Positions 20,685-35,600 of a DNA stretch of 64,000 nucleotides are shown one piece after another. The DNA is from Agelas oroides. Its lineage: Eukaryota > Porifera > Demospongiae > Agelasida > Agelasidae. The first letter of the stretch is position 1. Each line of letters opens with the position of its first letter. Below the pieces are notes generated by a model, which saw nothing but the letters and a program-made list of their open reading frames with translations, was not told where the DNA came from and did no database searches. The position numbers and the translations under genes are program-made. The DNA lies in NCBI GenBank assembly GCA_949130485.1, contig OX422187.1, positions 3,192,159-3,256,158 on the forward strand, given 5' to 3'.

Positions 20685-23600
20685 GTACTCGCCGCTCGTA
20701 TTGAAAAACCCTTTGATCCTGTGATTTGCACCCTCATTGATTTGTTTCTCTGTATGGTCAAAACGGGTATTGTGTTTCATGTTGCAATCTGGCAGTAAAT
20801 ATCCCCGTAGGCGTTAGTGTTTAGCATCTGTGACACCCCAGGGTGGAGTTGCGGTTTGCAGCCTGCAACACGGGCGTGGCTGGGTGGGGCACACCTCAAG
20901 GGCTGCACACGGTGTGCGCATGCGCAGTATCGCCATAAATACACGGGCGTGCTGGGAAGTCACTACAGAGTCACTATAGAGAATGCATACATATTTAGTC
21001 TGGCAGCCCCTTGTCTTCAATGCATTTTCTAGCTCCACCCTCCACACCCTTTACCTATATATACTTGTTTTGTGTTACACATGCAAACCAGTAATTCTAT
21101 ACGCAAGCAACGTGTGTTTTAGCCGGGTCTGAAATCATGTTTGTTCTCTGTTGGCTCAATAAGTCTGGTGAGTGGATGGAGCCTTCGGTAGGGATGTGGG
21201 GAGGGGTTAATTAACTGATGTCAAAAGTATTTTTGTGTGTATATAATTGATGATAGGGGCCATTTTAGCTATGGCTGCTAAAATTATTAACTTTGAATTT
21301 CCTGTTGGGTGAGGCTTGGGGTAAGTTGGGTCTTGGTGATATTGTTTATACCAGTTAAGGTTTCTGTATCCATAGAAACACATTGCAGAGTACTACTGTT
21401 CTAGAGCTAACGTGAGAAATAGACTGTACCCTGGACAATTAGTCTCCCACGCACTGTTTCTGGAAGATGTTTTCCACAAACAAACCCTTGCCTGATCTTA
21501 TACCCTAACTTTCTTCCCCCTCTCCTGTACCCCTCCTGGAACATAAAGCAACATCAAATGAGTTGGAGAGTTCATGACACATTTGTGCATTAACTAGTTT
21601 ATGCAATGACTATGTCCTCGTTCCCAGATCTTCCCACTGTGTGCAGCATTTGATCACTTACTGGACAGTGGGAGGGCCTGATAACAAGGTTACAATAATG
21701 TCTCTGTTGCAGGCACCCTTGGGCAAGAAAATGTGTCTGGAGTAGCAAAGTGTTCTCCTAAATATACGAACTTGGGATGTGTCCAATGTTTCCATAGCAG
21801 TCGTGTTCTGTCATTCACTGTTTTCCAAATTGCATACTCATTGAAACCAAAAGGCATCAGAAAGTCTGTTTGTTGTCCAATCAGAGACATGTACATGTTG
21901 AAGCATGCCAGACCAGTGTTTACTCCACTCTAGCAGCACATAGTAGGCACGAACAGATGGAAATGAATTGGAGATTTTTTATTACCGTGTAGAAATGAAA
22001 ACTGGCCTTGGAATGAGGCTGTTGTATCAGCCTTTATTTCACACTCATTTTAAATTTAAGTGAGAGATGGATGTGTACACTTTACAGCTCCCTTGGCAGC
22101 CACAGTATTATCAAGCCAAAGTAGTCTTTTATCTCACCAAGGTCACGGAGGCTTTTATCCAATCAAACAAGAGACGATCTTAGTTTTATCAAGAATGATG
22201 TGACCACATTTTTGGCTTGCACTTTGTCAGAAGAATTACATCAATTTGAAAGGTACCCACAAAAACACCATACATATTCATTGTGGACAAACAAATAGAT
22301 GTATGTAAACATACTTGCACCCCAAGATGCTAAAATAAACACTTGTGGTTAATATACAGGTCAGGCGAAGCATTGGTCATCCAATCTGAGTGCATATTTG
22401 TTGGCAAGAGCACATAAGAAAAAGGAAGGGGGGGAGGAGAATGTCGGTAGTAGCGGAAGCACTTCAGAGTATGCTTTGCATATGCATTCAGCAATTGTGC
22501 TAGAACTTTCCATCACTATTTCACATCAAAGCCATATATGGGTGGGCACATGCATCCTTGAGCTTTTGTTTACTAACAGTTTAAGTGTTCAAAGAGGAAA
22601 TTGTAATGCAACGTGCCCTAGTGCTTTTGTCTCAAAGTTCAAACCTGATGAAGAGGTGGAACAATAATTAATCTACTTATACTTTTGATTTTGTTGGACT
22701 GGTGGTTAGTCTCATTCCTAGTCTATGTACCTGCTTAGTCTCGTTCCCAGATCCTCCCACACGTGTGAGAGAGTCTGGGAACGAGACTAGGACTTGCTGT
22801 GGTGTCAGAATCTGCTGGACTGTGGCCTGAACCTCAGTAGGTTCTGGCACTCATCGCTCAACCTAGCACTGTAGCCTTCATCTTCTGGTGTAGTCAGTAT
22901 TTATAGATCCAACTTTCTGGTTTCTGTCTTATAAATTTCTGTACTTCTGATTTCAGCTGATGAAGGCTCTCGGAGACAAAAACGTTCTGCTCAAAGTCGA
23001 TATGCTATGTCAATGCTCCATTACAACCTGTTCCTTGATCGAAAGAGTTCCCACTGTACTACAGTATAGTAATTGTGCAATACTGATATAATGGCCATTG
23101 ATTTGTTAGTATAGAAACAGTTCTGCGTTCTATTGTGTGGACAGCTTGAAAAGGATCAAAGAAACGTTGACACGGTGATAATCACCCCAGAGTATTTCTT
23201 TTTTCTTTTCAAGGAAGACACTCCACCAGTCTTCATTCCAGTTTCATTTCAGCAGTCTTCATTCCACCAGTCTTCATTCCAGTTTCATTTCATTCCACCA
23301 GTCTTCATTCCAGTTTCATTTCATTCCACCAGTCTTCATTCCAGTTTCATTCCACCAGTCTTCATTCCAGTTTCATTTCATTCCACCAGTCTTCATTCCA
23401 GTTTCATTTCATTTCAGCAGTTTTTGTTTGAGGAAGACGGTTTTTATTCCAGTTTTACATTTCAGTGTTCATTCCAATTTTTATTTCAGCTTTCATTCCA
23501 GTTTCATTCCACCAGTCTTCATTCCAGTTTCATTTCATTTCAGCAGTCTTCATTCCAGTTTCATTTCAGCAGTTTTTGTTTGAGGAAGACGGTTTTTATT

Positions 23601-26600
23601 CCAGTTTTACATTTCAGTGTTCATTCCAATTTTTATTTTCAGCTTTCATTCCAGTTTTGTTCCACCAGTCTCGTCACCTACCTCTGGTGAGAACTGCCTT
23701 TCCTCCACTCATCCTTTCAAGCTGGCAGAGTTACATACTTATTTACTTCACGCAAGCAACATTCCCAAAGCTTCAGGCATTGTGACATTCTCTGGCTTGC
23801 TTTCTAGCTTTGTTCCCAAGCCTAGTCTCATCCCCAGACCTCATCCGGCGCTATATTGCTTCGCGTGATGCAGAAAGCGATCTGCATTGGGGTTGGTTTT
23901 GGGTCTGGAACCGAGACTAACCCAAGCCTTCCCCACTGATCACTTGCGGTACACTGTGAGTGATTAAAAATGGAGGCGGGAAAGGTCTAGCTGTGAACGT
24001 ATGATTCTTCAACCCATTTCATACAACTTTGTGTTTCTGGAAACACGGGTGGAGTATAAGCTAGGACCAGTAGGGGGTTGTTTCCGGAAGCTAGCTAGCA
24101 TTCTGAAGGTGTGTGGGAGGTTATTGTCCAGGCTACGCTGCTAGAACAAAGACTAGAGGTTTTAAAAGAGCGTCACTCCAAAACAAATGAAGTAGTCTAT
24201 ATGTGTGGAGTGACCAAAATTCACTCGCAGTCTCATGCCCAGATTTAGCTAGCTGTCTAGGTCAGGGAAAGTCTAGAAAGCCCTGGTTGTAGGAAATTTA
24301 CATTGTGTCTGTTACATGTACAGTGCATCCTCACTTGGGCAGAGGGGTGTTCGGATAAGTGAAAAAGTTCAGATAAATGAAACAATACTATTTGTATACA
24401 GAGCGGATTACTTTCCATTTAATGCACAGTGAAATATCTATGAATATCATTATTTTGAAGTTCGGATAATCGAGGTTCGGATAATCGAGGATGCACTGCA
24501 TGTGGCATAAAGTTGCCTGTTTGAGTGATTTCCAATGCATAGCATTGTTCATGCGTGGGTCGTTGTCTGTGCGTGGATCGCGTGGGGTTAAGCGATCAGT
24601 TGTGTCTGTCTGTCTGTCAGTCATCAAATTACATATTTGAGAAGGGGAAAACAGTTATGTAGCCGAGGTTATATGATTCTGTTTACAAGTTGCCTAGGGA
24701 ACCCCCTCAGAGGGTCTTTCCTTGTTTTGCCTGCATGGTGCAAACATTGGTGACTTGTAGGTATGGCAACCTTTTGGGGACAGCTAGGGGCAGGATGTGG
24801 GTATTGCTCAACAGAATTCATCTCCCTTGTTGTCATGGCAGAGAAGCACCTTTGTCCCCCTAATCTGATTTTTTGTGCTGTTTATCTTTGCCCTGCAATC
24901 TGTACACAGCTGTTTGTTGCTATGTCTTGCTAACCGACATGCCTTTTATTGAAGGACACTTGAACTCCGCTCACCACAGCTGCACCACAATGGCAGTTCC
25001 TCATGCCAAATAAGCGTTAACTTTACTAAGATAACCTGTGTGTGTGTGACACCGTGTGTGTGTGTGACACCGTGTGTGTGTGACACCGTGTGTGTGTGTG
25101 TGACACCGTGTGTGTGACACCGTGTGTGTGTGACACCGTGTGTGTGTGTGTGTGACACCGTGTGTGTGTGTGTGTGACACCGTGTGTGTGCGTGTGTGTG
25201 ACACCGTGTGTGTGACACTGTGTGTATGTGACACCGTGTGTGTGTGTGACACCGTGTGTGTGTGACACCGTGTGTGTTGTGTGTGACACCGTGTGTGTGT
25301 GTGTGACACCGTGTGTGTGACACTGTGTGTGTGTGTGTGTGACACCGTGTGTGTTGTGTGTGTGTGTGTGTGTATGTGTGACACCGTGTGTGTTGTGTGT
25401 GCGTGTGTGCAACTTATAGGAACCTCTGGTGAACTGCACATATAAACTCCTCCTGGATTCCATAGTAATTATGTCATATTGGAGATCGAGTTTATACATG
25501 GTCTGTTAGCATGTTGACAGTCTGTTAACATGTTGACTGATCTGATGTGTTGTTCAGTGATTGAAAAAGTCAGTGGCAAGTCAAAAAACACTTCTCGCTA
25601 ATAAAACTTTTCACTAATTTTCACACAATCACCGTGTTTGTGCGATGTTCCTCTATCTCCACTATGATGTATTACCATGGCAACCGGATGCTCAGAAAAG
25701 GGTACATACAACCTTCACACAATCGGCTGTTAACTGCATAGGTATGTCGTTCCCAAGACGGCAGGTCTTGTGCCAAACTTTTCATTGCTAGCAGTTTGCT
25801 AGCTCCATACATAGGTTGATGTCTGGAGGCATGGCGTAATTTGCTTGGCAAGATGGAAAGCTGTACAATTGGTGAAAAGCTAGCTTAAATTGTCACTCAG
25901 ATACTGTGTGACTAAAGACAACTTTGCCACATGCAAATACATCTTTACACAGCGTGTGATGGGTTCGTCAGACCTCCCATGAACTGCAAAAGTTGGGGTC
26001 GGTATGAAAAGCTGAGGGACGGGTGGTACATACTCTGGTTACCATCTCTTCCTCTCCTTACAGACGTGGATGACTGTTTGCCACTCGACTCTACCTCCAG
26101 TGATGAGCTGGCCCAGGAAGGCAGGTGAGTCATGTGACATCATGTGACTCTTTTAGGGGACCATACATCGTATGTCAGATTACTGTCCTTATGGTTTGGT
26201 TTTACGCTCCCAGGCGTCTCCAACAACAAGACATAAAAGTCATCATATTTATGTTAAGGTGCCACTGTATCAGAGGAAGAGAAAAATAACACAAAAAAGC
26301 TCAAATTTTAGTTTACAGTTGCATAGAGGGTTGTGAGGGTTGGTGGTTGTCTGGTTGTCATAGCTCACTGGCAGCTCAAGCCAGGAACCCTGGGTTCGAT
26401 TCCCAGCGACTGCCAGCTTTTTCTTCTCTCTATTTTACCTCATAACATCAAAGTTTTGGACTTGTGGAATTTAGATGTTATGAGGCAAAAACAGAGGAAA
26501 GTGAAAAGGTCGGCAGTCGAACCCAGGACACCTCTGGCTTGAGCCGCCAGTGCTCTGCCACTGAGCCACGACAGCCGAACAACCACCAACCCTCACAGTG

Positions 26601-29600
26601 CCTTTTCACTTTTCTCTATTTTTGCCTCATAACATCTAAATTGGTTCATTTGTTGATTGCCTCAGATTGCAGAGGAGGAACTTCCCCAAAGTGAATATAC
26701 CCACCCAACCAGTTGTCAAGGTGAGTCCTGTTCCATGCAGTCTCGGTATCAGACCTCAGCCCCTGGTGGTAGCTGAGCTGTTTATTAAATTCTAGTTGAA
26801 ATCACAACACAAACTGTTTGTTTTTTGTGTGCATAAACAAACATTTTTTTGTGTGAACAGTTACCTAGCCTCGTACCCAGGCTCCTCAGAGACACCCAGA
26901 ACTTTAACCCACTAACCACCACATTTTCTTTGAAGCTAGACCTGAAGAAAGAAGGAAAGATATGAATTTAGTACAAGAGGCAGCTCACCTCAAACTTCTT
27001 ACACGCCCCTCATCTACCTCACCCACACACCCCTCACCCTCACATCCCACACACCCTGCACACACCACACCTCACATCCCAACACACACACACACACACA
27101 CACACAACACACACACACAACACACACACACACACACACATACACACACATACCCTAGTTTCCCCCACATTGGAACGGCCCAAGCAAATTCACAAAGAAC
27201 AATGATGCATACTTCACAACCTTCCATTCCTCAAACTTCCACTCTCCCACAAGCAGCGAGTCTCATGTACAAGAAACAGCCCCACTGCAAAATGGCCTGA
27301 CTTCACTTCAGGAATCCTCGGAAGTGCAAGAGTCCAACCATTCTAATATCACACAGAATCATCATCTTCCTCCCCCTCCACCTCCTCTGGTCCCTGTCAC
27401 TCAACCCTCTTCATCAGCCTCCTCTGAGAAGTGAGTCCCATTCCAAGTTCGTTCCCATTGTCTGTGTGGTCTCATTCCCAGGTTGTCCCATTGTCTGTGT
27501 GGTCTCATTCCCAGGTTGTCCCATTGTCTGTGTGGTCTCGTTCCCAGGTTGTCCCATTGTCTGTGTGGTCTCGTTCCCAGGCTGTTCCATTGTCTGTGTG
27601 GTCTCGTTCCCAGGCTGTCCCATTGTCTGTGTGGTCTCATTCCCAGGCTGTCCCATTGTCTGTGTGGTCTCATTCCCAGGCTGTCCCATTGTCTGTGTGG
27701 TCTCATTCCCAGGCTGTCCCATTGTCTGTGTGGTCTCATTCCCAGGCTGTCCCATTGTCTGTGTGGTCTCATTCCCAGGCTGTCCCATTGTCTGTGTGGT
27801 CTCATTCCCAGGCTCTTCCCATTGTCTGTGTGGTCTCATTCCCAGGCTGTCCCATTGTCTGTGTGGTCTCATTCCCAGGCTGTCCCATTGTCTGTGTGGT
27901 CTCATTCCCAGGTTCTTCCCATTGTCTGTGTGGTCTCATTCCCAGGCTGTCCCATTGTCTGTGTGGTCTCATTCCTAGGCCTATTTTTTTTAGGGAGATG
28001 TGGTTCGTTGATTGTTCATGCACATGCACATGGGTGAAGCAATCTGTTTTGTCCATTTGTCAGTCTGACCTCAAGAAGGCAGTGCATAGGGCAATACTCT
28101 CTTCCCCAGACCTCATCTAATGCATATAATCCAGTATAGATGGTTTTCATGCGGTGTGGCTTCACTTCCAGAGGGCAAGAGTTGGGGTGTGCGTTCAGTG
28201 CAGTTGTGTGCAGGCAAGGAAGCGCTACATCAAGTCCTTACCATTAGTGTTGAAAGATAAAAGAAGCTGCTTCTCTCAAAGTGAAAGGTCTACTGTACAG
28301 CTGCCTCTTGATTGCGCGCTTGCCCTCCGGAAGTAGGTTGCTTATAATGTGTGCGATGCTGAAAGTGATTCACACTGGGGTAGTCTTGGGTCTGGGATAG
28401 TCTATTGAGCTTAGACCACCCTCTCTCGCTTGCTGGAAGTTAGGCGAGCGAGAGAAGGTAATCTAGCTCGATAGACTAGGTCTGGGACTGAGACCGGTGG
28501 AGTTAGTGCTCTACTGGGTCTGGGACTGAGACCAGTGGAGTTAGTGCTCTACTGGGTCTGGGACTGAGACCAGTGGAGTTAGTGCTCTACTGGGTTTGGG
28601 ACTGAGACTAGTGGAGTTAGTGCTCTACTGGGTCTGGGACTGAGACTAGTGGAGTTAGTGCTCTACTGGGTCTGGGACTGAGACCAGTGGAGTTAGTGCT
28701 CTACTTGGAATCTCTAGCTTGTGTGAGTGACATGTCTCAAATAAGAAGCTGTGCGTGGCAGACAAGCCAGGTAGCTTAGTTTCTCTAGCCATGCACAGCC
28801 ATACCGATTTGACACTGAAGCTCGGCCAATGAGTCATGCACATACTTGTTTACAGTCTATGCACACAGCTTACACCCACCATGTCGTACAAAATGGAATG
28901 ATAGCAGCTAGAGCAAAAACAATTTGGGAGGCATACCATTCCTAGGCCACTCTCCTGAGAACTAGGCTACCATGTAGTCTCATTCCCAGGCCATTCTCCT
29001 GGGAATAAGGTTATCAAGCCTCTGGGTATAGTCTCATTCCCAGGCCATTCTCCTGGGAATAAGGTTATCAAGCCTCTGGGTATAGTCTCATTCCCAGGCC
29101 ACTCTCCTGGGAATAAGGTTATCAAGCCTCTGGGTATAGTCTCATTCCCAGGCCACTCTCCTGGGAATGAGACTACCTTAAGTTATAATGCCCTTTAGAT
29201 TTAACACTGTGTATGAACTGTCTACTGTCCATAGCTCTCCTCTCTCCACCACTACGGTTGCGGCGATGAATGCCCTTCCAACAGCCACCATCAGTCTTCC
29301 CTCCTGCAACTTACAAAATATCATGGTTGACATGCCCGGTTTCTCGACTGTACCAATCTATGCCTTTATCCAGCCAGGAAATAAGTCTCTCTTGAATGGT
29401 CATCCTCTGCCATTAAACATTCCTCTCATGGCACAGCCTGCAGCCGGTGCATTGGGACTGCTCCAGCAAGCAAGGGTAGGTTATGATGTCTAGTCGTGTC
29501 TCATAGTATCTCGCGTCTCATAGTGTCACATAGTGTTTCATGGTGTCTCATGGTGTCTCATGGTGTCTCATAGTCACATGATGTATCATGTCTCATGGTG

Positions 29601-32600
29601 TCTTGTGATGTTTAAGTGGGTGGAGCTAGCAGGGAGTGATGGTGTTAGCAGGTGGGTGGAGCTAGCAGGGGGTGTATGATGTTAGCAGGTGGGTGGAGCT
29701 AGCAGGGAGTGATGGTGTTAGCAGGTGGGTGGAGCTAGCAGGGGGTGTATGATGTTAGCAGGTGGGTGGAGCTAGCAGGGAGTGGACGGTGTTACGGGTA
29801 GGTGGGTGGAACTAGCAGGGAGTGTATGATGTTACCAGGTGGGTGGGTGGAGCTAGCAGGGAGTGTATGATGTTAGCAGGTGGGTGGAGCTAGCAGGGAG
29901 TGGATGGTGTTAGCAGGTGGGTGGAGCTAGCGACCTCATTCTGTCTCACAGGTTGTTGGTGAGGACAGAACTGCTACTCAACTCTCTGCAACGGGTGAGG
30001 AGGGGGGAGAAGGGCCTGGAGATTCTGCCACTGGGACAGGGGACAGTAGTGAAGGGATGAGGGGAGAGAAGGAGGAGGGAGGAAGTGTGAGGGCCACCTC
30101 CCACCCTTACTCGTACGCTGGATCTTCTCTTCTCTCGTTGGCAGCTGCAGCAGCCAGAGCTGAGGGGTGAGCAACAAAAATTTGATTAAAGTCTGAAAAT
30201 AAATGTTTTTTTTTTTTCTTGTGAAGCATATCCAGGTAGAGTACATTTTGATCAATATTGATTGGTCCTCCGTATGTAAAGCTGCAATTTGATTGGTCCT
30301 CTGTATATCAAGCTGTGATTGGCTGTGCGTCAGCTGTGATTGACTGTGTGTTGACACTTGACACTCGATTGATGAGCGAAAAAATATTTTATGATGCTCT
30401 CTTCCTTGTCAATCTATGTAAGGTTCCACATGCACAGCATTGTGTTCATGTGATCTTGGATAGCTACACCTGTTTTTTAATTTGCTATTCTTCTGGTAGG
30501 TTACATTGCTTATAGTTCAAGTGAAAGGGTTGCTCATGTAGCAGAAGGGTTATACTCAGAAATGACCTAGCAGAAGGGTTATACTCAGAAATTACTATGT
30601 AGCAGAAGGGTTATACTCAGAAATGATGTAGGAGAAGGGTTATTATACTCAGAAATGACCTAGCAGAAGGGTTATACTCAGAAATGATGTAGGAGAAGGG
30701 TTATACTCAGAAATGATGTAGGAGAAGGGTTATACTCAGAAACGACCTAGCAGAAGGGTTATACTCAGAAATGATGTAGGAGAAGGGTTATACTCAGAAA
30801 TGACCTAGCAGAAGGGTTATACTCAGAAACGACCTAGCAGAAGGGTTATACTCAGAAATGACCTAGCAGAAGGGTTATACTCAGAAATGATGTAGGAGAA
30901 GGGTTATACTCAGAAATGACCTAGCAGAAGGGTTATAACGACACTTATTGCGACTCTTTTCAAAATTGGTGTTGAATTTGTAAACACATTTCAGGACATG
31001 CATTCTCCAAAGGGGTTCAGGGTTGCAACTACTGTAGTACCAGTCACAATTATGGTGTAATTTTTTTTTGCCGCATACTGCATAGTAGTTTATAGTACCA
31101 TAAATTGGAAAATTTTCAGTGTTAAAATATTCGTAGGCCTAGACAGCAACGAAAATTAAACTCATAAAATTTTTTTTGATAGCTAATTATTAAAACTACA
31201 TTTGTTTACCACGTGAAAAGGGGCTCGGGCTTCTGACTTGCCTGCGGGGTAAAAGTACTACTAGTGACAAACTTGAGCACTAGACTCAGAAGTCCTGGGT
31301 ACAATTGACTGACTCGGAGAAGTCCTGGGTACAATCGACTGACTCGGATCAAGGCTACAGTGCTAGTGCAGTGCGTTAGTTTCATGGTTCACTTTCGAGG
31401 CGTCTGCCCAAGGTGTCGTTCTTTACTTGCTGCCTTCACGAATCATTGCAAGCAAGGTACATAGTGGTAGGCATGAATGCTACGTCTTTGGCCAGCGGCT
31501 GGTAGCTCAATCAGCAGCTGAATCTCTCATGTGCACGTTTGCTTTGATGCTTCGTGTAAAAATTTCGGCATTGGAACAAATTTCGTAGAAACGATGGCCT
31601 ATGAAAGCATTTTAACACAAAAATTTATCTTGCGAAATTTTACAGCTCGAAAATTTCCCGATTTACAATATAGATTCCTGCTGTGATTGGTACAGTCATA
31701 TACTTCCATTGGAAATAGCGCAGCTTGCTTGCTATGACAAACCACTCAAAAAAATCAAAAAGCCTGGAACCAACATTAGGTTAATTTTCTGATTGTAGTT
31801 TCTCACTAGAGGGGGATGGTCACAGTGGTGGAGAAGGTGTTATGGACTTAGTAATTCATTGAACTGAAGGGAGGACTGATGTAGGCACATTAACCCTGTA
31901 TGGGTGCTAATCTGATTGCTTTATTCAGCCTCTAAAAAAAAGTTCCGAGAATCCTAATTTTGGTTGAGTTAATTGGGCACTGGTTGCCCCATTGCCACAA
32001 AAGAAAGTAAAATAAGTGGTTGGGTGCGTCTAAGCTGTACAATGGCAAAGAGAAACAACAGCCTCCTCTCTCCTATTCAGTGGGCACCTGCCAATGTCAC
32101 CATTCATTCGTAATTCTTTGTTGCCATGTCTGTGGAATGTGGTAAGGAGTTTGTGGGCCCAGGAGAATAGTGCCTCTGGGATATTGGTGGAGATAAGATA
32201 TGGACTGATAATGACTGGGTTTCTGTGTCTGTTGCCTTGGTAACATGTGTACCTTCTTGGAAGGGATTCAAATTGAGTGTGTGCATGTGCATGTGGTGTG
32301 GTGTGTATACTGTCAACTCATTCACAATTTGATCAGTGTGGCATCTAATGTGTGTATGTGGTGTGGCTAGCTGTGCACTAGCTAGCATTCACAATTTGGA
32401 GGGTGTAATATTGTGCAAGTGGTATGCTGCTGTGAACTCATTTGATCAGGAATTATGTAATATTGTGATGTGGTTCGCTGTGAAATCATTCACAATTTGA
32501 TCAGCGATTATGTAATATTGTACATACACATGGTATGCTATGAACTCACAGTTCTATTCGTGAAATGTTGTGTATGTAGTGTGTACGTATTGTTGAATGA

Positions 32601-35600
32601 ACTATTTGCAACATATGTTGGTCATTCACAAGAATCACTATGGCACCCATTGCCATGGCAACAGGACATTACCTCCTTCCCTCAGTTTTGAGTCACTAGG
32701 AGATTATTAGTTACACAACACGGGCTGTGGTGGCGAGTACCATATACAGTACAGTGGTTTCGAGTACCATATACAGTACAGTGGTTTCATGCAGAGTAAA
32801 TGCCGATTTACCATGATCTATTGTATTTGTGCGCTTTCAGCATAATTAGCATTTCTAAAGACTACAAGGCATTTGTCTAGGCTACCAAGATGTAACGACA
32901 AGCTCACGATACATGTGTGGCTTCCTAATGGAGAAATTGGGACTTGCGCCGGAAGCATACGTTTGAAAAGGCCTGAGAACCTGGGTGAGATCAACCTGTT
33001 TTCGTGTGAAACATACACTTCAAAGGAGTGACTTTGAACTTGCTCCAAAAGCCAACGGAAGGTCAACAGCGAGGTGTACGAGACTGGTATTTACTGCATG
33101 TTCTCCAAAATGCTCTCAATTCAATAAATACAGCTGTTGTTTTGGGGACGGTAATGCGTATTGGAATCCGCATTACCTCTTGTTGCTATGCAAGCATTCC
33201 CTTTGGCCTTTGCGTTGTAATTATGTTATGAAATTCCACTGCATACATGTTTATTGTCCTCATGATGAATTGTGTCTTGGGCGGTCAATGAGAACCCATT
33301 TTCGCATATGCTAGTGTGACATATATGGTGAAGGAAGAACAGTAATCTCATAGAGGTGATGTGCGTCTGCCCACTCACACAGCATCACGGCGCTGCCCAA
33401 AGGTATAGTCTCATTCCCAGGGGGTTCTTCCCGCTTCAAAACAAGTGCGAGAGCCTGGGAACGAGGCTGCCGGATGCATTGTCATGACAGAAATGTTGCT
33501 CACTCAGGCTCACCCCACGATCATCGGCCGGGTTATGTGATTATGAAGAGATGATAAGCCTGAAAAGCCTCCATGGCAGAGAGGGCCCTGACTCAAGTGA
33601 GCCTTGCTGGTCAAAGCACTCTACACACTCCTCAAAACTAAAACAGGGCTATCTAGCTTCTGAGAGCTAACTAACAGAGGCTGTCTGGTTGCTGAGAGCT
33701 ATGTAAATCTAAATTCAAGCAACTCAGTGCTACTCTGCAACAGAATGTTACAGCTGCTTCGACTAGCATCACAACGCCTGCTAGTACTGTGTGTACACAA
33801 CAGTAGCAGTCCCGGGTAGAAATCGAACATTATTCCATTGCGTATTTCAATCACGTTACTGCATTCAGAGCGCTGTAAGCGCAGAACTTCTGTTCGAGGC
33901 TCCTACGCATTATAGCGGGCCTCCTACGCGTTATAGTTTGTGTGTGTATCATGTGGTTATGTAGTCTGGCAGCGTACTTACTACGTGAAGCCATTTTACT
34001 TGAGGTAGTAAACTTTATACCTCTCAGTTACACTTGTAGTATGTACTATATATGTGTGTACAAGGCACAGAAAACACGTTTGTTCAAGGAATAGTTGTGT
34101 GACTATGTACATATGTGGTTAGACCAGCTTGGCAGTGGAGGTACTGTGAGAAGCCATTATACTCTAGACACCATAGATCAAGAAATTTTCACGTTTTGTT
34201 GCGTAAGACAGTTATGCAACATGTAACACTTATACTAGTTAATGTTCTGGTGCTTAATTTTTCGTAGTTTGTAGCACATACTGCTAAAAGTATTTTTATG
34301 ACCAAGCAAGTATTTTTATGACAAAACTTCACAACCTACGGTAGTAAGTGTTGGTATATAGTGTTATTTCACTTGTGCTACATCTTGTGTGTGTAAGAAC
34401 TCAAAGTATGGTTCTAGCTTTGTGTAGGTATGGTAACTATCACCATGGTAACAGGTTATTGGAACACACAGAGGATCTAGGAGCTCATTAGTCAGTTAAT
34501 GGAGCCGATGGCTACTAAGTATGTTAGATCATTTTTGTCACATATACTAGAGATAGAATAAAGCACTCAAAGTATGGTTCTAGCTTTGTGTAGGTATGAT
34601 AGCCATCACCATGGTAACAAACTCTTATTGGAACACATATGGAGGGTGTAGGAGCTCATTAGTCAGTTAATGTGGGCAGGGACAATATGGCTACTTTTGT
34701 CACACATACTAGCGACTTTAATTGCAGAGTAATGTGGAAAGTTTAAGCACACGTGATAGTTTGGCTGGTCTGTAACTACTTTAGGAAGCCATTTTACTTG
34801 ATCTGTTGACTTGGTTGAGCAGTAAACTGTTTTTGATGTGGCATTTCCCTAGTAATCTCATATTGTGTGTGCACAGCTGCTCACACAGTGTCCAAGGATT
34901 CATTATTCATTTTGGCAGGGTTTTTCTAAGAACTAGGAAGACAGATGCCCGGAATGTGCGCCAAAGGCGAGGAAGAATGTGTATGGGTTCTCACTGCCAC
35001 ACAAGAGAGTAGCGTTAAGCAAAGATGTGAAACCTCACTCACTAACTAACCTCTTGGAACATACAAGTTGCATGATCTCTTGTCAGAGGGATGAAGCTAG
35101 CTCACAGTAGTCTCAAATGGTAGCTTCAAACCATAAACAGTTGAGGGGGTGAAGTTTGCAAGCAAGACCATGCTTTGTCTTATTCCAAATTTCCAGTATG
35201 GGCCTGGGAATGAGACTGTTTTTCATCTAATTAGCCTGAGGCATGTGTTCGTATAAATCTATTTTTTGCTCCAATGCTCAAGCTCCAGACTCGATGGCAA
35301 AAACGTCTGACTGTTATTCAGAAGTACAATATGGGTACATGATACCATTCATGATGTCGTAATGATGTAACCCGGGCCTATTGAGCAGTGGTGTTGGTGG
35401 TATGCATGGGAACGGTGTATACACAGTCCTATAGGTCAGTCAAAACATACCAGGTGGCAGAGTCAAATGGAATTTTCATGATTATCATAAGTATCTATGA
35501 CGCTGTGCTATAATGGATGATATCATGGGAGCTTACAAACACAGAACCAGCAGCTGCCAAAATCAGATATTGCCGCCAAAAGGCTTAGCTATGACTACAG

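Noticed and set aside
22957-23070. Extra KLF exon after a TTTCAG acceptor ([15 protein letters not shown])
   Set aside because: It is phase-compatible with exon 1, but no usable donor follows before a stop codon, and exon 1 joins the 26064 exon directly.
26962-27300. Frame [19 protein letters not shown] running through the CA repeat
   Set aside because: It ends out of frame with the better-supported KLF exon 4 and depends on a His/Thr microsatellite translation. No phase-compatible acceptor precedes it.
27401-28120. Several long overlapping frames of VWSHSQ / CGLIPRL / [10 protein letters not shown] repeats
   Set aside because: All arise from the 33-bp minisatellite, whose unit is a multiple of 3 and so keeps frames open on both strands.
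32040-32160. Possible end of a LINE reverse-transcriptase frame (LPCLWNVV-like)
   Set aside because: The similarity to the usual RLWNSLP ending is too short and no upstream reverse-transcriptase motif is present.
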